From an uncultured Armatimonadota bacterium (GTDB lineage: Bacteria; Armatimonadota; Fimbriimonadia; Fimbriimonadales; Fimbriimonadaceae): a stretch of DNA of 64,000 nucleotides. Below, one piece after another: positions 28,038-36,903 of this stretch. The position numbers and the translations under genes were made by a program. The notes under the pieces are model-generated. The model was not told the origin of the DNA and searched no databases. It saw only the letters and a program-made list of their open reading frames with translations. Numbering within the stretch: position 1 is the first letter of the stretch; every line of letters begins with the position of its first letter. The stretch covers positions 218,802 to 282,801 of the forward strand of contig CAIYLG010000014.1 of NCBI GenBank assembly GCA_903927025.1, given 5' to 3'.

Positions 28038-28085
28038 CGAGGCGGCTGTACAGCGTCCGCAGTAAGCCCTGCTTGAGTGAACTCC

Positions 28086-29153
28086 ATGAAGTCATTGCCC
28101 ATTTGCGTCGCCTCCTTAGCCCTCACAACGGTTTCCCTCGGTGGAAGCGCACCATTCCCGTGGCGTGCAAACCTGTCTCGCGAGCACAGGCAAGCCCTTG
28201 ACAGGATCACTTCGGACGACCTAAAGGGGCACTTGTGGTTTATCGCCTCCGATTTATTGGAGGGAAGAGGCACGCCCTCGCGTGGACTAGATGTCGCGGC
28301 AGAGTACATCGCCGCCCAATTTCGAAGATGCGGACTCGAACCAGCTGGCGATGATGACTACTTCCAAACATCGGAAATGGCCCCACGCGGAAGTTCAGAA
28401 AAGCAAAAAGTCAGGAATGTGATCGGCATCCTCAGGGGCTCGGATCCAAAGTTGAAGGACACATATGTGATGGTCACTGCACATTACGATCACCTGGGAA
28501 TTCGAAAGACGGAGCAGGGAGAAGTGATCTACAACGGTGCCAATGACGACGGAAGCGGCACCGTGTCCGTGATAGCGCTGGCAGAAGCGCTCTCTTCACT
28601 CAAAACTCGACCTCGTCGATCCATAGTCTTCATGACGTTTTTTGGTGAAGAACGAGGCGAATTGGGATCCGCTTACTATGGGAAACATCCAGTGGTGCCG
28701 CTGGACAAAACGATCGCCGATGTCAATTTGGAGCAGGTAGGCCGAACCGATGACTCCGAAGGGCCACGCGTCGGTGCGGTATCGATGACCGGGTTTGACT
28801 ACTCTGATGTTGGAAATATCTTCCTTGAGGCAGGCAAGGCGATCGGCGTAGGGGTTCAGAAGCATCCGAAATTTAGCGATGCATTCTTTTCCCGCAGCGA
28901 TAATCAGGCGATTGCCTACTTCGGCGTGCCAGCCCACACGATCTGCACGGCCTTTGTCTATCCTGACTACCATCGGCCGAGCGACCACCGAGACAAAGTC
29001 GACTATGCGAATATGGCGAAGGTTGATCAAATGGTGGGTCTGGGACTCTTGATGCTCGCGGATTCAAGCGCTGAGCCGAAATGGAATGAGGCAAATCCTA
29101 AGACTTCTGCCTACGTGAAGGCCTGGAAGGAGCATCATGGCCAAACCCAATAG
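28086..29153 (+). CDS. Exported M28-family metallopeptidase (aminopeptidase type)
   Basis: This is a zinc-dependent M28 exopeptidase of about 355 residues. An N-terminal signal peptide (KSLPICVASLALTTVSLGGS) indicates export. The metal ligands of the family can all be placed: His in TAHYDHLG, the bridging Asp in NGANDDGSG, Glu pair in FFGEERGELGS, then VNLEQVGR and the last His in YPDYHRPSDH. The general base is the first Glu of GEERGE. It would trim amino-terminal residues from peptides outside the cytoplasm. The ATG at 28086 gives the best signal peptide; a GTG at 28077 adds three residues. It lies 71 bases before guaA on the same strand, with no functional link apparent. Confidence 0.88.
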   Translation: MKSLPICVASLALTTVSLGGSAPFPWRANLSREHRQALDRITSDDLKGHLWFIASDLLEGRGTPSRGLDVAAEYIAAQFRRCGLEPAGDDDYFQTSEMAPRGSSEKQKVRNVIGILRGSDPKLKDTYVMVTAHYDHLGIRKTEQGEVIYNGANDDGSGTVSVIALAEALSSLKTRPRRSIVFMTFFGEERGELGSAYYGKHPVVPLDKTIADVNLEQVGRTDDSEGPRVGAVSMTGFDYSDVGNIFLEAGKAIGVGVQKHPKFSDAFFSRSDNQAIAYFGVPAHTICTAFVYPDYHRPSDHRDKVDYANMAKVDQMVGLGLLMLADSSAEPKWNEANPKTSAYVKAWKEHHGQTQ

Positions 29154-29224
29154 CATTTGGCTCGCTTGAAGACCGCCGCTTGGATGCATTCGGGCGGGTT
29201 GGGCTGTCATACTACAAAGGGTCT

Positions 29225-30757
29225 ATGACCCATCAGACCGTTTACGTCGTTGATTTCGGCGGCCAGTACACCCAGCTCATTGTCCGCAGAGTTAGAGAAT
29301 TCGGCGTGTACTCGGAAATGATTCCGTGGACCACCGCCGCGGAGAAGATCAGCAGTTCCAAACCTTCTGCCGTAATTTTGAGCGGAGGTCCTAAATCCGT
29401 TTTGGAGCCGGGTGCGCCAACTTTGGACTTCAGTGTGCTTGAGGGCATTCCCGTCCTTGGCATCTGCTACGGCCAGCAGCTGATGGCCCATCAGCTTGGC
29501 GGAAAGGTCGAAAAGGCCTCACACAAAGAGTACGGACTTCGAACGCTTGTTCCCACTGGCACCAAGCCTCACAGCCTTGTTGCCGACTTGACGAGCGACC
29601 AAGTATGGATGAGCCACGGAGACCAAGTCCTGGGAGTTCCGCAGGGATTCACGGTGACTGCTTCTACAGACTCTTGCCCGATCGCGGCTTTTGAGAATGC
29701 GTCAAAGGTTCAGTACGGAGTTCAATTTCACCCAGAAGTCACGCACACGCCAGACGGGAAGACGGTTCTGAAGAGGTTCCTGTTCGACCACGCCAAGCTC
29801 AAGGCGGATTGGACCAGTGAAAGTTTTATCGATGAGCAAATTGCCTCCATTCGAGCCACGGTAGGCGAAGGCAAGGTCCTCTGCGCCGTTTCAGGTGGAG
29901 TGGATAGCTCTGTTATGGCGGCACTTCTGATTCGAGCCATCGGAGACCGAGCTGTCTGCGTCTTTGTGGATCATGGACTTCTGCGAAAAGATGAGGCGGC
30001 TCAGGTGAAGGAGACGTTCCTTGGTCACTTCTCGGGGAACCTCAAAGCCTTTGATGTGCAGGATCAGTTCTTCGATGCATTGAAAGGTGAGACCGATCCT
30101 GAGAGGAAGCGCAAGATTGTAGGCGAGAACTTCGTCAAGGTGTTTGAGGATCACGCTTCCGAACTCCAGGGATGCGATTTTCTTGCTCAGGGAACGCTCT
30201 ATCCAGACGTCATCGAATCTGGCTCGCCAACCGCCGCGAAGATCAAGACCCATCACAACGTGGGTGGACTTCCTGCTTGGATGACGATGAAGCTGATCGA
30301 ACCCCTGAGGTGGCTGTTCAAGGATGAAGTTCGAAGTGTGGGGCGTCGGCTGGGTCTTCCTGAGGATATGGTCGAGCGCGAGCCATTCCCGGGTCCCGGA
30401 CTTGCCGTCCGAGTTTTGGGCGAAGTGACGCGAGAGCGTGTTCACATGACTCAAGAGGCAGACTGGATCTTCCGAAGCGAGCTGAAGGCTCGTGGTCTCA
30501 ATCGTGGAATATGGCAAAGCTACGCAGCGCTGTTGGACGTGAGAAGTGTTGGCGTAATGGGTGACGAGCGCACCTACGAGCAACCCATCGTCCTCCGAGC
30601 TGTGGAAAGTGAAGACGCTATGACAGCTCGCGCAGTGAACATTCCGTTTGAAGCGCTTGAGGCGATCTCAAGACGAATTGTCAACGAAGTACAAGGGGTC
30701 AACCGGGTGTTTTACGATCTAACCAGCAAACCACCGGCGACCATCGAACTGGAGTAG
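29225..30757 (+). CDS. guaA: GMP synthase (glutamine-hydrolysing)
   Basis: GuaA converts XMP to GMP using glutamine and ATP, the last step of guanine nucleotide synthesis. The class I amidotransferase domain starts TVYVVDFGGQYTQLIVRRVR, with catalytic Cys in LGICYGQQLMAHQLGG and the His-Glu pair in GVQFHPEVTHT. The ATP-pyrophosphatase domain has [14 protein letters not shown]. The dimerisation domain has YPDVIESG, PFPGPGLAVRVLGE and a C-terminal KPPATIELE, standard for the family. I set the start at the ATG at 29225, giving 510 residues; 15 further residues upstream lack conservation. The stop TAG lies inside a palindrome shared with the convergent AraC gene. Confidence 0.97.
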   Translation: MTHQTVYVVDFGGQYTQLIVRRVREFGVYSEMIPWTTAAEKISSSKPSAVILSGGPKSVLEPGAPTLDFSVLEGIPVLGICYGQQLMAHQLGGKVEKASHKEYGLRTLVPTGTKPHSLVADLTSDQVWMSHGDQVLGVPQGFTVTASTDSCPIAAFENASKVQYGVQFHPEVTHTPDGKTVLKRFLFDHAKLKADWTSESFIDEQIASIRATVGEGKVLCAVSGGVDSSVMAALLIRAIGDRAVCVFVDHGLLRKDEAAQVKETFLGHFSGNLKAFDVQDQFFDALKGETDPERKRKIVGENFVKVFEDHASELQGCDFLAQGTLYPDVIESGSPTAAKIKTHHNVGGLPAWMTMKLIEPLRWLFKDEVRSVGRRLGLPEDMVEREPFPGPGLAVRVLGEVTRERVHMTQEADWIFRSELKARGLNRGIWQSYAALLDVRSVGVMGDERTYEQPIVLRAVESEDAMTARAVNIPFEALEAISRRIVNEVQGVNRVFYDLTSKPPATIELE

Positions 30758-30766
30758 CGGCTACTC
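30752..30766. terminator. Palindrome holding the stop codons of guaA and the AraC regulator
   Basis: GAGTAGC at 30752-30758 mirrors GCTACTC at 30760-30766 around one base. Each arm contains the TAG stop of the gene that ends there. The stem must open at its centre to form a loop, so a real hairpin would have about 5 pairs. A termination role is suggested only by recurrence of the pattern in this window. Confidence 0.35.
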
Positions 30767-31801
30767 TAGGCCTTCAATGAGGGGCTCCGGAATCGAACGG
30801 AGCTCCGAAGGTACCAACCCGAGATATTCCTTGACGGATTCTCTGAGGCCCTGTGTTGTGCCAAAACCGCAGCTAGAGGCGACTTGGTCGACGGCCTGAT
30901 CGGTTGTGCAGAGAAGCTCCACCGCACTCTCTGTTCTGCAACGGTCCACGTATTCGTGGAATCCATACCCAACCAAGTTCTTAAAGACCCTCGAGAAGTG
31001 AAACGGCGAATATCCAGCCGCGTCTGCCGCATCTCGCAATGGCCAGCCAAGAGATGGCTTTTGCCTGACCCGTAGGATGAGTTCTCGTATAGTGTCGGGC
31101 AAGTCGGCAGGAACCGCAGCCAACTGAACTTGATCGGAACCCGTCATGAGACGAGCTACGAATTCATAGATGACTGAAACCATCAGAGGTTCCATCGTCT
31201 CACCTGGGTTAGCGGCGGCCAGTTCAAACCGAGCAAGGGTGGATTGAAATTGAGGGTCAATCGGCCGACAGGCTACCGACCGAGGGCTTCCAGCGGTGCT
31301 TCGATTGATTTTTGTGGCGATCCAATTTTCCAGAAGCGGTGTGACTCGACCTTCCCAAGACAGAAGCTGTGTGAGATGCTCACCACGAGCCGCCTGAAGA
31401 ATAAGCTTGGCGCTTCGGACAAAGGTGATACTTCGAGGTGGAATGAGGACGAGCTTGCCTTGAGTTCCAGCCCTGGCGATGATGGTGCCCTTGAGGTTTA
31501 CGCACAGCACGCACATGCCCTGTGGAACAACCAAATACCCCGTTGAAGTACGGGCAACCGTTCCGCTCACCGATTCTAAGCGAATGTAGTTCATCCCGGC
31601 AACTTCCACGCGCTTGAGGGCCCCTGGGGAGGCTCCGCAATCGAAGTTGAGGTCTATGTGTGGTTCAGTGGATTCAGTCCGCACGTTCTGGTCTCTTCTG
31701 ATTGTGGCTGAGTCTACAACAACAAGTGTTTTTTTGGACTTTACAAATTCCGATATATCGTGAGGTTCAGTCCAAACTATCCGCTGCAAACTTTGTCGCA
31801 T
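30761..31801 (-). CDS. AraC-family transcriptional regulator
   Basis: This 346-residue protein has a C-terminal AraC/XylS double helix-turn-helix (about residues 235-335). The markers are LRDAADAAGYSPFHFSRVFK, NLVGYGFHEYVDRCRTESAV and VASSCGFGTTQGLRESVKEY. This is the DNA-binding half and should act as an activator. The N-terminal 200 residues are a beta-rich sensing domain with no recognised ligand motif. The third block lacks the usual phenylalanine-rich PxxFR ending, reading YLGLVPSELRS instead. It is divergent from asd, and their starts are only about 17 bases apart, so the promoter of each must sit within the other's coding region unless the starts are shifted. It converges on guaA with 3 bases between stops. 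Confidence 0.82.
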   Translation of the reverse strand: MRQSLQRIVWTEPHDISEFVKSKKTLVVVDSATIRRDQNVRTESTEPHIDLNFDCGASPGALKRVEVAGMNYIRLESVSGTVARTSTGYLVVPQGMCVLCVNLKGTIIARAGTQGKLVLIPPRSITFVRSAKLILQAARGEHLTQLLSWEGRVTPLLENWIATKINRSTAGSPRSVACRPIDPQFQSTLARFELAAANPGETMEPLMVSVIYEFVARLMTGSDQVQLAAVPADLPDTIRELILRVRQKPSLGWPLRDAADAAGYSPFHFSRVFKNLVGYGFHEYVDRCRTESAVELLCTTDQAVDQVASSCGFGTTQGLRESVKEYLGLVPSELRSIPEPLIEGLE

Positions 31802-31818
31802 CGGGTATCAAGCACGGT

Positions 31819-32829
31819 GTGAATGATGGATTGACAGTGGCAATCATTGGTGCCACAGGTGCGGTCGGACAAGAATTCCTCCGATTGTTTGATGAGAGAA
31901 ACTTCCCAGTAAGTTCATTACGGCTTCTCGCAAGTGAAAGATCCGTGGGTAAGACCGCGAAATTTCGAGGAAAGGAGTACCTGATTGAGGAAGCAACAGA
32001 GGATGCGTTTGACGGCGTTGACGTTGCCTTCTTCAGTGCAGGAGCGTCTCGATCCAGAAAGCTGGTACCGGCGGCGCTGAAGGCAGGCGCGCTTGTCATC
32101 GATAACTCGAGCGCTTACCGAACCGACCCAAACATTCCTTTGGTGGTGCCTGAGGTCAACGCCGACGCCATCGGACCGGAAGATCGGTTGATCGCGGTGC
32201 CCAACTGTTCGGCAATCATCCTGCTCACCGCAGTTAGTCCACTGCGCCAACTGGGGACCGTTGATCGTTTAATCGTCAGCACTTATCAGAGTGCAAGCGG
32301 TGGCGGCGCGGGGATGATGCGATTACTGGAAGCGGAGACTCGCGCCGTTTTATCCGGAGAAGATTTGCCAGAATCCTCCCTTAACCATCGGTACGCGTTC
32401 AACCTGTTTAGCCACAACACGCCAATCGACGATGATGGCTACAACGAAGAAGAATCCAAGGTGATTTTTGAGTCTAGAAAGATCCTTTCGATGCCTAGCC
32501 TTAAGATCAACGTGACTTGTGTTAGGGTTCCTGTCCTTCGGGCCCATACGGAGTCGGTCACGGTTGAATTTGACGGGTCGGCACCCAGTATTGAAGAGGT
32601 GCGTAAAGTGCTTGGCTCGTCCGCTGGGGTTCGAGTCGTAGATGACCGCGCCGCAAACCGATTCCCGACTCCACTTGACGCAAGTGGACAGGGAGACGTG
32701 CTTGTTGGCCGCATTAGGCAAGACCTGAGCAATCCAAATGCCATCTGCATGCTGGTGTCCGGTGATCAGCTTCTTAAGGGCGCAGCCCTAAATGCAGTTC
32801 AAATCGCTGAACTCGTTCTGGCTCGATAG
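31819..32829 (+). CDS. asd: Aspartate-semialdehyde dehydrogenase
   Basis: Asd makes aspartate semialdehyde from aspartyl phosphate, feeding lysine/diaminopimelate, threonine and methionine synthesis. The NADP-binding N-terminus is LTVAIIGATGAVGQEFLRL. The catalytic Cys is in VPNCSAIILLTAV, where most relatives have Thr or Asn in place of the Ala. The substrate-binding blocks DNSSAYRTDPNIPLVVPEVN and VSTYQSASGGGAGMM follow, and RVPVLRAHTESV carries the catalytic His. Length is 336 residues. The frame is open far upstream (31702), but those residues are not conserved and overlap the AraC start. I place the start at the GTG at 31819; a TTG at 31831 would begin directly at TVAIIGATG. A hairpin (32850-32878) follows the gene. 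Confidence 0.93.
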   Translation: MNDGLTVAIIGATGAVGQEFLRLFDERNFPVSSLRLLASERSVGKTAKFRGKEYLIEEATEDAFDGVDVAFFSAGASRSRKLVPAALKAGALVIDNSSAYRTDPNIPLVVPEVNADAIGPEDRLIAVPNCSAIILLTAVSPLRQLGTVDRLIVSTYQSASGGGAGMMRLLEAETRAVLSGEDLPESSLNHRYAFNLFSHNTPIDDDGYNEEESKVIFESRKILSMPSLKINVTCVRVPVLRAHTESVTVEFDGSAPSIEEVRKVLGSSAGVRVVDDRAANRFPTPLDASGQGDVLVGRIRQDLSNPNAICMLVSGDQLLKGAALNAVQIAELVLAR

Positions 32830-32849
32830 CCAATCGATGATGGGGCGGA

Positions 32850-32878
32850 CCCTCACCTGAGGTCGACTTTGGTGAGGG
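32850..32878 (+). terminator. Hairpin after asd
   Basis: CCCTCACC at 32850-32857 is exactly complementary to GGTGAGGG at 32871-32878, with a 13-base loop. It lies 20 bases after the asd stop and 18 bases before the next GTG start, on the same strand. No T-tract follows. A terminator is likely but not certain. Confidence 0.5.
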
Positions 32879-32896
32879 CGCTGGTATCCTGATCCG

Positions 32897-34612
32897 GTGT
32901 CGGATACTGGAAGCGGCTTGAAATCGTTAGATCAACTTAAGCGGTTCTTGCCGCTCATTGTGTTTGTGGTTGCCCTCAGTATTCGTCTGGTTGGCATCGG
33001 ATGGGGGTTGAAGAACGACCTCCATAATCAGAGCTATCACCCTGACGAGGAAGACATCTTTCGCTATGCGCAGGGGGTTGAGCCCGCACATCTGAAGTTC
33101 ACGCCTGGCGTCTACAACTACGGCACTCTTTACTTGACCACGCTTCGAGTCGCCAGCGATATGACGGCAGCCTACACCGGAGGACCGGATCCTAAGAATC
33201 CTGATTCGGTCTGGAGCTACATCTCTAGGTGCAATCAAGCCGGACGGTACATCAGCGCGCTCGCGGGAAGTATTACGGTCCTGCTGGTTTTCCTAGCGAC
33301 GAGAAGGCTGTTTGGTGTAATGGGTGCCTCTTTTGCGGGAGCGATTCTGGCCTTTGCGCCAGCTCACGTCGTTCATTCGAGGTTCCAAACCGTTGACGTG
33401 ATGGCAGTGTGTCTCCTTGCTGGGAGCAGTCTCTTTGCCCTAAGGTTGATTCCGGTTGATGGAGAGCAACCAGCCTCCCACAAGGACACCTTCAAGTGGA
33501 TCGTTGCTGCTGGAGCACTGGCTGGGTTGAGTGCGGGAACGAAGTACACGGGAATTCTGGGCGTATTCACTCTCCTGGCAGTGCTATATCTGTGTCGGCG
33601 GAGTTCCTTTTTGAAGGATGCAGGGCTGGGAATCGGTTCTGCCCTGACAGCGTTTGTGATCGCCTGTCCCGGTGCGCTTTTGGATTCCGAAGCGTTCATG
33701 CGAGACTTTAAGTACGAGATGCTTCACACCTCAACAGGCCACGGGCTCGTCTTTGAGGGAACTGCAAACGGATTCATCTATCACCTTGGAAATATCCTGC
33801 AGGGTTTTGGAACCATTGCGATGCTGCTCGGAGTGGGGGCCCTCGTTTGGTGCGCCTATCGGAAGCAGGCATGGGCAATCGCCCTCCTTGCGTTTATGCT
33901 CCCGTACTACGTGCTGATCGGACGTGCGGAAGTGAAGTTCATACGGTATACATTCCCACTCTACATCGGCCTATCGATAGGCGCTGGGGCTGCCATCGCG
34001 ATCGCTCAAAAGAATCAGAAGTGGGGCAAAGCGGTGGTTGGCGCGGGCATTATTGCCGTTGGTGGTTTGGACATGGGTGGGCTTACCGGTACTGTCCGAT
34101 TCACCGGTTACATGACTGGCCAAGATCCCCGGGATACTGCCGCCGCGTATTTGAAGCAGCAGGCAGTGGGTCACCCGGATATGGTTGTAGGACTCCCAGA
34201 GGATCCCTGGTTCTGGTCCGCCCCGCTGTTCAAGGACAGCACCGTTGGAAGGAGATCCATGACACCCAAGGATCGAGTCGCAGCTATGATCGCGGCGACT
34301 GGACCAAAGGAAACTTACGTGATGACTGAGAAGGGCACGCCTACCCAGTTTGATAAGCGTCTGATTACGGCGGTGAGGCCAGACTTTATTACAATGACGA
34401 GCCTGGAATACGCCGATGCGGTTCGGCTTCAGCGCAGATCTGACGTCTCCGACACCGGCAAGGCCCTAGCCGCCGAGTACAAGGAATTCATGGACGCCGT
34501 GAATCAAGACTATGCCCCTGATCGAGCGTTTGGAGACGATATCTCCCTGGTCCAGGACATGGCCTATGTTCAACCACACGTGCTTGTATGGAAGCGGAAG
34601 TCAACCCACTAG
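32897..34612 (+). CDS. GT39/PMT-like integral membrane glycosyltransferase
   Basis: This 571-residue polytopic membrane protein has about ten hydrophobic segments spread over residues 18-400 and a soluble C-terminal domain. It belongs to the GT-C fold, like protein O-mannosyltransferases and ArnT. The first periplasmic loop carries YHPDEEDIFRYAQ, the Asp-Glu motif characteristic of that group, near residue 50. HVVHSRFQTVDVMAVC lies in the next loop. Such enzymes move sugars from polyprenyl-phosphate donors onto lipid or protein in the periplasm. Acceptor and donor cannot be named. The start GTG at 32897 has a weak ribosome-binding site. Its 3' end overlaps xerD by 25 bases, so the two are coupled. 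Confidence 0.8.
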   Translation: MSDTGSGLKSLDQLKRFLPLIVFVVALSIRLVGIGWGLKNDLHNQSYHPDEEDIFRYAQGVEPAHLKFTPGVYNYGTLYLTTLRVASDMTAAYTGGPDPKNPDSVWSYISRCNQAGRYISALAGSITVLLVFLATRRLFGVMGASFAGAILAFAPAHVVHSRFQTVDVMAVCLLAGSSLFALRLIPVDGEQPASHKDTFKWIVAAGALAGLSAGTKYTGILGVFTLLAVLYLCRRSSFLKDAGLGIGSALTAFVIACPGALLDSEAFMRDFKYEMLHTSTGHGLVFEGTANGFIYHLGNILQGFGTIAMLLGVGALVWCAYRKQAWAIALLAFMLPYYVLIGRAEVKFIRYTFPLYIGLSIGAGAAIAIAQKNQKWGKAVVGAGIIAVGGLDMGGLTGTVRFTGYMTGQDPRDTAAAYLKQQAVGHPDMVVGLPEDPWFWSAPLFKDSTVGRRSMTPKDRVAAMIAATGPKETYVMTEKGTPTQFDKRLITAVRPDFITMTSLEYADAVRLQRRSDVSDTGKALAAEYKEFMDAVNQDYAPDRAFGDDISLVQDMAYVQPHVLVWKRKSTH

Positions 34613-35490
34613 AGGATTCCGTCGAATGGTTCCTTGACCATCTCAAGGTGGAGAAGGGCGCCAGCCTGCATACGGTGAGTGCATATGCCCTTGATCTGAA
34701 GCAGGCTGGTGGATTCTTCTTCGCCCTGGGGCTACGAAGTTGGAAGCAAATTGAAGCCCCTCATCTTCTTGCTTATGAATCCTCCTTGGGGACAAAAATT
34801 GCGAGGACCACGTTGCTTCGTCGAATCAGTGCCCTGAGGTCATTCCTGAAGTTCCTCAAGCGAAATGGGGAAGGGCCAGAAGCAGATCTACCGAGCACGG
34901 GTGGATTTCGCAAGCCCAAGACGCTACCGAAAGCACTGCTGATGGAGGGATTAGAATCCCTCTTGGCGCTGCCCGATTTGTCGAAGCCGGTCGGACTTCG
35001 TGACAGGGCGCTGATGGAATTGGTTTACGGTGCCGGACTCCGAATCTCAGAAGCGGTCGATTTGGAGATGAGCAACTTGAACCTGCAGGATAGGACGGTC
35101 CGCGTCATCGGCAAGAGGGGGAAGGTCAGGAACACACCGTTGCCGGAACTGACGATCCTGTTTTTGGAAGCGTATTTGAAGAATGGGAGGCCAAATCTGG
35201 CCAAAAGAGCCAGCTCGAGGGTGTTTCTCAGCGATAAGGGGCTCAACCTCTTGCGTCAGGTGGCATACCGCATCATTGACCGTTATGCTGTGCGGGCGGG
35301 GTTGCCAGAAGGCACCAGCCCCCACACCCTGCGCCACACTTATGCTGTACATTTGCTGAAAGGTGGGGCTGACCTTCGCGCGGTTCAGGAACTTCTGGGT
35401 CACTCAAGCATTGCGACCACGCAGGTATATACCCACCTCGATATGGACGAGGTCAGACGGTCATTCCTGAAGGCTCATCCTAGAGATTGA
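34588..35490 (+). CDS. xerD: Tyrosine recombinase XerD-type
   Basis: This is a 300-residue tyrosine recombinase, most likely the chromosomal XerC/XerD enzyme that resolves chromosome dimers at dif. The N-terminal core-binding domain spans residues 8-95. The catalytic domain contains Arg in GAGLRISEAVDLE, Lys in VIGKRGKVR, HxxR in SPHTLRHTYAVHLL, His in LLGHSSIATTQ and the nucleophile Tyr in VYTHLDMDEVR, all present and in order. The length and the DLRAVQELLGHSSIATTQVY block match XerD better than phage integrases. The start ATG lies inside the GT39 gene. No att-like repeats or mobile genes are around, so I treat it as housekeeping. Confidence 0.9.
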   Translation: MEAEVNPLEDSVEWFLDHLKVEKGASLHTVSAYALDLKQAGGFFFALGLRSWKQIEAPHLLAYESSLGTKIARTTLLRRISALRSFLKFLKRNGEGPEADLPSTGGFRKPKTLPKALLMEGLESLLALPDLSKPVGLRDRALMELVYGAGLRISEAVDLEMSNLNLQDRTVRVIGKRGKVRNTPLPELTILFLEAYLKNGRPNLAKRASSRVFLSDKGLNLLRQVAYRIIDRYAVRAGLPEGTSPHTLRHTYAVHLLKGGADLRAVQELLGHSSIATTQVYTHLDMDEVRRSFLKAHPRD

Positions 35491-35513
35491 GGAAATCTTC
35501 AAGCGAGATTGAA

Positions 35514-36863
35514 TTACGCTTTGACCTCGATTGAGGATCGGTTTCCGTTCCCGTCGATAACGACAAATGTCAGCAGCAGCTTCTCAGAATGCATCTGCTC
35601 CTGGATTTCGGCAACCGAAATCTTCATGGTCTTTTGAGCATCCTTTGGGGAGTACACCGAGAACCAGTCGGTAAGCCCATCATTGTGCGCCCCCACATAG
35701 CGGATTCCTGCAGGCGCACTAACTGCCAAGGAGCCGTTTTCGAAGACGATCTTTGGCTTATCATCCTCGGTTGTCGTCGGAAGTTCTGGCTGAAACCACT
35801 TGCTGAGCGCGAGTTGAGCCGAAAACGAAGGCTCCCACTTTGGCCGTTCGGTTGGAGGAAAGGCTGTCCAAGCCCCAGGCTTGAGCGGCGCCTCCATCGG
35901 CATCAGTTGTCGCCCAAAGTAATCGAAGCCGCGGGACATGATGCTGAACCGGTCAGCGGAGTGGGGTAGGTCAAACGTATGTCCAATTTCGTGCAGACAT
36001 GCGCCGAGCGCCGTAGAAATGTTGGCCCACACGGTTCCTCGGTTTCCGCTGTCCTCAAATGTTTTCTGGGGGTCTATGGCCGCAGTATTTGCGAGCGCCT
36101 TTGGAAGCTCTTTGAGTGCGGCCGGCCACCATTGCATGCTTGCCGCACCAAACAGAGCTTGGCGATCTCCTCCGAGAGCCAGGTGACCGATACTGCGCTT
36201 TTGAGTCGGATCATAAGAGGCAAACCCAAGTAGCCCGCACCATTTGACATAGGGGCTCGGGAATTCCTTGTTCAGCTGATCATTGATCTGTCCATAGATT
36301 GTCTGCGCATCCATTTTCCCAATCTGTTCTGTGCTCAGCGGAGACTTGATGAAGTGCACCACGACTTTGCCAGCGCTGTCCAACTCGAGCCCAAACGTCT
36401 TTCGTCCTTCGCCCGCCTGGTTCATCAACTCAGCGGTGACGCTCTGCATCAGCTTAAACGCCAGATCCATCTTTTGTGGAATTTGGAATTTGTCCTTCGA
36501 GTCTGTCGTGTAATAGGTTTTGTCCTGATTTGCTGAAGTGACAAAGACCGCCAGGACTTTGAAAGGCGAACTTGCCGGCGCGTAGTCCACGCGAAATTTC
36601 ATGGTTTCCGCGCCAGCATGCAGGAGCAACATGTTCTTTCCCGGTTTGAGCTGCACGGTGGCAACAAATCGATGATTCATGACGGGAAATCGGACAGCGT
36701 CCTTCCAACTGGTGCCAGCCGCCATTTCATTCCCATCTGCAGTGCCGGAAAGGATGAGTAGCGGATACCGAACCGTTTCGCCTGGCTTGATGTTTTCAAT
36801 CGCGAATTCTGCGAAAGACGTCGATGAGGCAAGCAAACCGAGGGCAACAAGCAATGGCTTCAT
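35514..36863 (-). CDS. Exported zincin-type metallopeptidase
   Basis: This encodes about 449 residues with a clear signal peptide (KPLLVALGLLASSTSFAE). A zinc-binding HEIGHTFDLPH motif lies near residue 288, followed by SIMSRGFDYFG with the Met-turn. That HExxHxxxxxH plus Met pattern places it among metzincins or related zincins; I suspect the fungal-type Metallopep family (PF12044), but cannot confirm. The N-terminal third (TVRYPLLILSGTADG and on) is beta-rich, and the C-terminal domain with IRYVGAHNDGLTDWFSVYSP resembles a sensing or carbohydrate-binding module. I chose the ATG at 36863 because it gives the signal peptide; 26 residues upstream in frame overlap ubiA. It lies 40 bases after ubiA on the same strand. 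Confidence 0.78.
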   Translation of the reverse strand: MKPLLVALGLLASSTSFAEFAIENIKPGETVRYPLLILSGTADGNEMAAGTSWKDAVRFPVMNHRFVATVQLKPGKNMLLLHAGAETMKFRVDYAPASSPFKVLAVFVTSANQDKTYYTTDSKDKFQIPQKMDLAFKLMQSVTAELMNQAGEGRKTFGLELDSAGKVVVHFIKSPLSTEQIGKMDAQTIYGQINDQLNKEFPSPYVKWCGLLGFASYDPTQKRSIGHLALGGDRQALFGAASMQWWPAALKELPKALANTAAIDPQKTFEDSGNRGTVWANISTALGACLHEIGHTFDLPHSADRFSIMSRGFDYFGRQLMPMEAPLKPGAWTAFPPTERPKWEPSFSAQLALSKWFQPELPTTTEDDKPKIVFENGSLAVSAPAGIRYVGAHNDGLTDWFSVYSPKDAQKTMKISVAEIQEQMHSEKLLLTFVVIDGNGNRSSIEVKA

Positions 36864-36903
36864 GGATGATCCAAGAGGTGAACACCAGAGAGGTGCGTGG
36901 GGC

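Noticed and set aside
25807..29153. Defence island built on the kinase and M28 peptidase
   Set aside because: The genes are divergent, no nuclease, helicase or sensor is nearby, and the surroundings are housekeeping genes.
34588..35490. Phage or integrative-element integrase
   Set aside because: All residues fit, but the protein is XerD-like, neighbours are chromosomal and there are no att-like repeats or phage genes.
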